DNA of 64,000 bases from Thermomonas sp. S9 (GTDB lineage Bacteria > Pseudomonadota > Gammaproteobacteria > Xanthomonadales > Xanthomonadaceae), in NCBI RefSeq assembly GCF_024704365.1, contig NZ_JAJDFY010000001.1, forward strand, positions 1,655,001 to 1,719,000. The letters are read 5' to 3'. Both the position numbers and the translations under genes were made by a program. The notes under the pieces were generated by a model. That model did no database searches and was not told where the DNA came from. It saw only the letters and a list, made by a program, of their open reading frames with translations. Of this stretch, positions 60,599-64,000 are shown one piece after another; position 1 is the stretch's first letter; each line of letters begins with the position of its first letter.

Positions 60599-63059
60599 AC
60601 CTGCATCTGAACTGCTGCACCGCCGACCAGCTGTCAGCCGCCGAGCGCCAGCGGATCCTTGAACTGGCCGATGCCCACCGGCAGGCTGATCGCGCGTTCG
60701 CACATTGGGCAGCCGGCTACGGCGTGATCCGGCATGACCCGCTCACCCAGCTGCGGGTCCGCCAGATGGTGGACGAACTGGTGGCCCTGGGCCGCACGCC
60801 CAATACCGGCACTGCTTGGCAGCGGCTCGCCGCGGCCGATCGCGTCGCCAGTGCCGGCATGTGGCTGGTGGCGCACATGACCTACAGCCAGCGGGTCCGT
60901 ACCGACGGCACGGTCCTTGAGGCCGACGATTTCAAGCTCACGCCTGAAGGCCACACCGGCGGGTCCCTCAACATGGTGCCCGCCTACGCTGGCTACCTCC
61001 TGATGGACGCCCTGGATGGTGTCACCCGCGCTTGGATGATGGGCCAAGGGCACTGCGTGGCCGCGATCGACGCGCTGAACGTGTTGGTTGGCAACATGAC
61101 CGACAGGCACGCCGAACGCTATGACCGCTCCGACGCCGGACTGAGCCGGTTCGTCGGCGACTTCTACGCCTACACGCTCAATCCGGACGGGACGCCGGCG
61201 TCGCCGCTGGGCTCCCACGTCAATGCGCATACCGCCGGGGGCGTGATGGAAGGTGGCTATCTCGGCTTTGCCGAGCTTCAGTACGTGCATGCGCCGCTCA
61301 AGGACGAACGCCTGGTGGCGTTCCTCAGCGACGGTGCGTTCGAAGAACAGCGCGGCAGCGATTGGGCGCCGCGCTGGTGGCGTGCCGAAGACAGCGGGCT
61401 GGTCAGCCCGATCATCATCCTCAACGGGCGGCGTATCGAACAGCGCAGCCAGATCACCCAGCAAGGCGGCGAGCGCTGGTTGGACCGGCACCTGCGCTTG
61501 AACGGCTTTGATCCGATCGCGCTGGACGGGCGCGATCCGGCCAGCATCGCGTGGGGCATCCACGTGATGGAATCGCGCCTGCAAGCGGGCGCCGCCGTCC
61601 CCGATACCGACGTGCGGCTGCCCTATGGCATCGCCGAAACCGTGAAGGGCTTCGGCTTCCCGGCGCCGGGACCAACGCCTCGCACAATCTTCCCCTGCCC
61701 GGAAATCCGGCGGTGGATGCAGAGGCGCGCACGCTCTTCAATGAGGGCGCTGCAGCTCTGTTCGTGACCTTCCCCGAACTCGAGGAGGCCGTCGCCGCAC
61801 TCAACAGCCACGATGACCAGCAGCGGGTGCGCGAACGCGACCATGCGCTGGCCGATCGCCAGATGGAACCACCCCGCGTGCCGGCGATCGCCGACCGCGG
61901 TGCCGGCGGCGAGAGCTCGCCGATGACCGCGCTGGACGAGCAGTTCGTCGCGATCGCCGAAGCGAACCCGGGCCTGCGCGTGCGCGTGGGCAATCCCGAC
62001 GAGCTGCGCAGCAACAAGCTCGACCGCACCCTGGACGCGATGAAGCACCGGGTGCACGAGCCCGAGCCCGGCATTGCCGAATCGACGACCGGCGCGGTCA
62101 TCACCGCGCTCAACGAGGAGGCCGTGGTCTGCGCCGCGCTCGGCAACAAGGGCGGCCTGAACCTGGTGGTCACCTACGAGGCGTTCGCGCCGAAGATGCT
62201 CGGCGCCGTGCGCCAGGAACTGATCTTTGCCCGCCATCAGAAGCAGGCCGGACGCCCGCCCGGCTGGCTGGGCGTGCCGCTGGTGCTGACTTCGCACACG
62301 TGGGAAAACTCGAAGAACGAGCAGTCGCACCAGGATCCGACCATGGCCGAGGCGCTCATGGGCGAGATGGCCGACATCTCGCGCGTGGTGTTTCCGCCCG
62401 ATGCCAACGGCGCCGCCGCAGCCCTCACCCACGCCTACGCGCAACGCGGCACGGTCACCACCCTGGTCGTCCCCAAGCGGCCGGTGCCCCATGAGTTGAC
62501 GCCACAGCAGGCCAAGGCGCTGGCCGAGATCGGAGCGACGTGCCTGGCCGGCGATCCGGCGAAGGCGGCGATCCTGCTCGTAGCCACCGGCGCGTACCAG
62601 CTGCAGGAAGTGCGCCGCGCGCAGGCGCGTCTGGTCGAACGCGGTGTGTCGGCCGCGATCGTCTATCTCGCCGAGCCCGGCCGGTTCCGCGCGCCGCGCG
62701 ATCCGGAGGAGGCACGGTACGTGCACTCCGACACCGCGGTCCAGGCGCTGTTCCCGGTGAGCAGGCCGCGCGTATTCGTCACCCACACCCGGCCCGAACC
62801 CTTCCTCGGCGCCCTGCGCCGGCTCGATACCGGTCCAACTACGACCGCGGCGCTGGGCTTCGTCAACCGCGGCGGCACGCTGGACGTGCCGGGCCTGCTG
62901 TTCGCCAACCGCAGCACCTGGGCACACGTGGTCGACGCGGCTGCGCACGTCCTCGGCCAGTCCCGTGGCAGCCTGCTGTCCGAAGCGGAGCTGGCGGCAG
63001 TGGATGGCCGCGGCGATCCGGCCACGATCCTGCGCCCTGCCACGGGGCCAGCGTCGTGA
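60595..63059 (+). pseudogene. xfp: Phosphoketolase (Xfp family), apparent one-base deletion near 61663
   Basis: From ATG 60595 the protein shows the phosphoketolase N-domain: PEGHTGGSLNMVPAYAGYL, GQGHCVAAIDALNVLVGN, the thiamine-diphosphate region FLSDGAFEEQRGSDWAPRWW and ETVKGFGFP. There the frame is lost, and the next frame continues GAGTNASHNLPLPGNPAVDA through the C-terminal domain to 63059. Restoring one G near 61663 gives 821 residues, normal for the family. The enzyme cleaves xylulose 5-phosphate (or fructose 6-phosphate) with phosphate to acetyl phosphate. Relatives with less certain substrates exist. Overlaps prs by ATGA. Confidence 0.85.
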
Positions 63060-63084
63060 GTCGCCCGGCCAGGACCTCGCGCTG

Positions 63085-64000
63085 ATGGCGGGTACAGTGC
63101 GGCGCGGAGGTCAGATTGCCTGGGCCGGACTGAAGCTCGGAGTCGCCGTGCTGCGCCTGCGCCGGCGCGCACCCGACCTGCTCCCCGCATACGTCAGCAC
63201 CACCCTGGTGGGGTTGGGCACCACCTTCGTCAAGCTGGGCCAAGGCTTGAGTCTGCGCTGGGACCTGCTGCCGGCACCCTACCGCGAGGCGTTGTCGCGA
63301 TTGCACAGCGATGTGCCCCCCTTCCCGGCGGAGGAGGCCATGCGTATCGTCGAACAGGCGTTTGGCGCGCCGGTCGGCGAACTTTTCGCCAGCTTCGATG
63401 ACAAGCCCCTGGCCGCGGCTTCAGTGGCCCAGATCCATCCAGCGCGCATGCATGATGGTCGCGATGTGGTCGTCAAGATCACCCGCCCCGGGATCCATGC
63501 CCAGGTGCAGGCGGATCTGCTGCTCCTGCGGCGCACGATGCGCGTCGCCCAGTGGATCTGGCCGCCACTGAAACGCCACCGGCCGCTCGAACTGGTGGAC
63601 GAACTAGGCGCATTCCTGCGTGACGAGATCGACATGCGTCACGAGGCGCAGAACATGCGGCGCATGGCCAAGGTGCTGGATGCCCTGCCCGGCATCACCC
63701 AGCCGCACGTCGTCGAGCCGTATGCCACCCGCAACGTGCTTGTGCAGGATCGAAGCCACGGGACCCGTCTGGAGGCCGCGTACGGCACAGCGGCCGCTCC
63801 CGCACTGGCAAGGGCGCTGCTCGGTGCCTACGTGCATCAGCTCTTCGGCGCCGGCGTCTTCCATGCCGACCCGCACCCGGGGAATCTGTTCTTCTTTGAC
63901 GACGGTCGCCTGTGCCTGCATGACTTTGGCTCGATCGGCGTGCTCGACCCTGCATCCCGGCTCGCGCTCGGCGGCATGGTCGAGGCCATTGCGGCCGACG
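63085..64000 (+). CDS. UbiB/ABC1/AarF-family kinase-like protein (3' end outside window)
   Basis: The frame is open from ATG 63085 to the window end (305 residues visible). It has the family motifs VKLGQGLSLR (KxGQ, about 51-60), the Ala-rich nucleotide loop AAASVAQIH, the ExD segment DEIDMRHEAQNM, the catalytic HADPHPGNLFF and the metal motif LHDFGSIG. UbiB-type proteins are atypical kinases linked to ubiquinone biosynthesis; accessory copies have unknown roles. It follows phosphoketolase by 25 bases and may be cotranscribed. Confidence 0.9.
   Translation, partial: MAGTVRRGGQIAWAGLKLGVAVLRLRRRAPDLLPAYVSTTLVGLGTTFVKLGQGLSLRWDLLPAPYREALSRLHSDVPPFPAEEAMRIVEQAFGAPVGELFASFDDKPLAAASVAQIHPARMHDGRDVVVKITRPGIHAQVQADLLLLRRTMRVAQWIWPPLKRHRPLELVDELGAFLRDEIDMRHEAQNMRRMAKVLDALPGITQPHVVEPYATRNVLVQDRSHGTRLEAAYGTAAAPALARALLGAYVHQLFGAGVFHADPHPGNLFFFDDGRLCLHDFGSIGVLDPASRLALGGMVEAIAAD

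Overview
The window is GC-rich and most likely comes from a member of the Xanthomonadaceae/Lysobacteraceae (Xanthomonas, Stenotrophomonas, Lysobacter, Luteimonas and relatives). This rests on the copL-copA-copB order, the style of the mercury and lead operons and a xanthomonad-like nadE fragment; no rRNA or marker gene fixes the genus. Bases 1 to about 56700 are a dense heavy-metal resistance region assembled from several mobile or recombined blocks. Fragments of a kfrA-like plasmid gene, nadE, a probable Tn3-family transposase, an XRE regulator and copD mark the joints.

Layout: (1) 1-1693, the end of an OLD/TOPRIM nuclease gene overlapping a UvrD-like helicase gene, a Gabija-like pair. (2) 2136-3553, an unknown gene and a truncated kfrA. 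(3) 3751-5061, a small mercury-transport block (GDCCVxC protein, merP, frameshifted merT, divergent merR) without its own merA. (4) 5135-19821, one long minus-strand metal operon: pbrT, a Zn/Cd/Pb P-type ATPase, a small CopL-like protein, RND czcCBA, a P-II-like protein, a cation exchanger, lspA and a frameshifted lipoamide dehydrogenase, driven from tandem MerR-type promoters next to divergent pbrR. (5) 20144-24764, a complete merR-merTPA operon and an ISL3-family transposase enclosed by a 23-bp inverted repeat. (6) 24899-26451, a membrane protein gene followed by a frameshifted metallo-beta-lactamase-fold gene of unknown role. (7) 26717-33786, a Cu/Ag efflux set (cusC, cusB, cusA, accessory lipoprotein, CusF-like protein). 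(8) 33925-35211, a stand-alone nuclease-like gene. (9) 35222-44635, copper handling on the minus strand: copL, copA oxidase, frameshifted copB, cytochrome c, NTF2-like and DUF411 proteins, then a CueR-like regulator, a YHS-bearing Cu P-type ATPase and an EF-hand protein. (10) 44705-45571, an XRE fragment joined to a copD fragment.

(11) 45703-56707 is a second Cu/Ag efflux block (cusCBA) followed by a MerR-family regulator with its own dyad promoter, a DUF2933 protein, an isoprenylcysteine-methyltransferase-like protein, an unusual CPD-type P1B ATPase and a small exported protein. (12) 56788-64000 is no longer obviously metal-related: a beta-CASP RNase, an AMP/thymidine phosphorylase, PRPP synthetase and a frameshifted phosphoketolase overlap by 4 bases each and read like an RNA or nucleotide salvage route into central carbon metabolism, followed by a UbiB/ABC1 kinase gene that leaves the window.

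Five otherwise well-conserved genes carry one apparent single-base indel each; four of the five are one-base losses in short C or G runs. This fits long-read consensus error at least as well as true decay. I found no tRNA, rRNA or CRISPR array.
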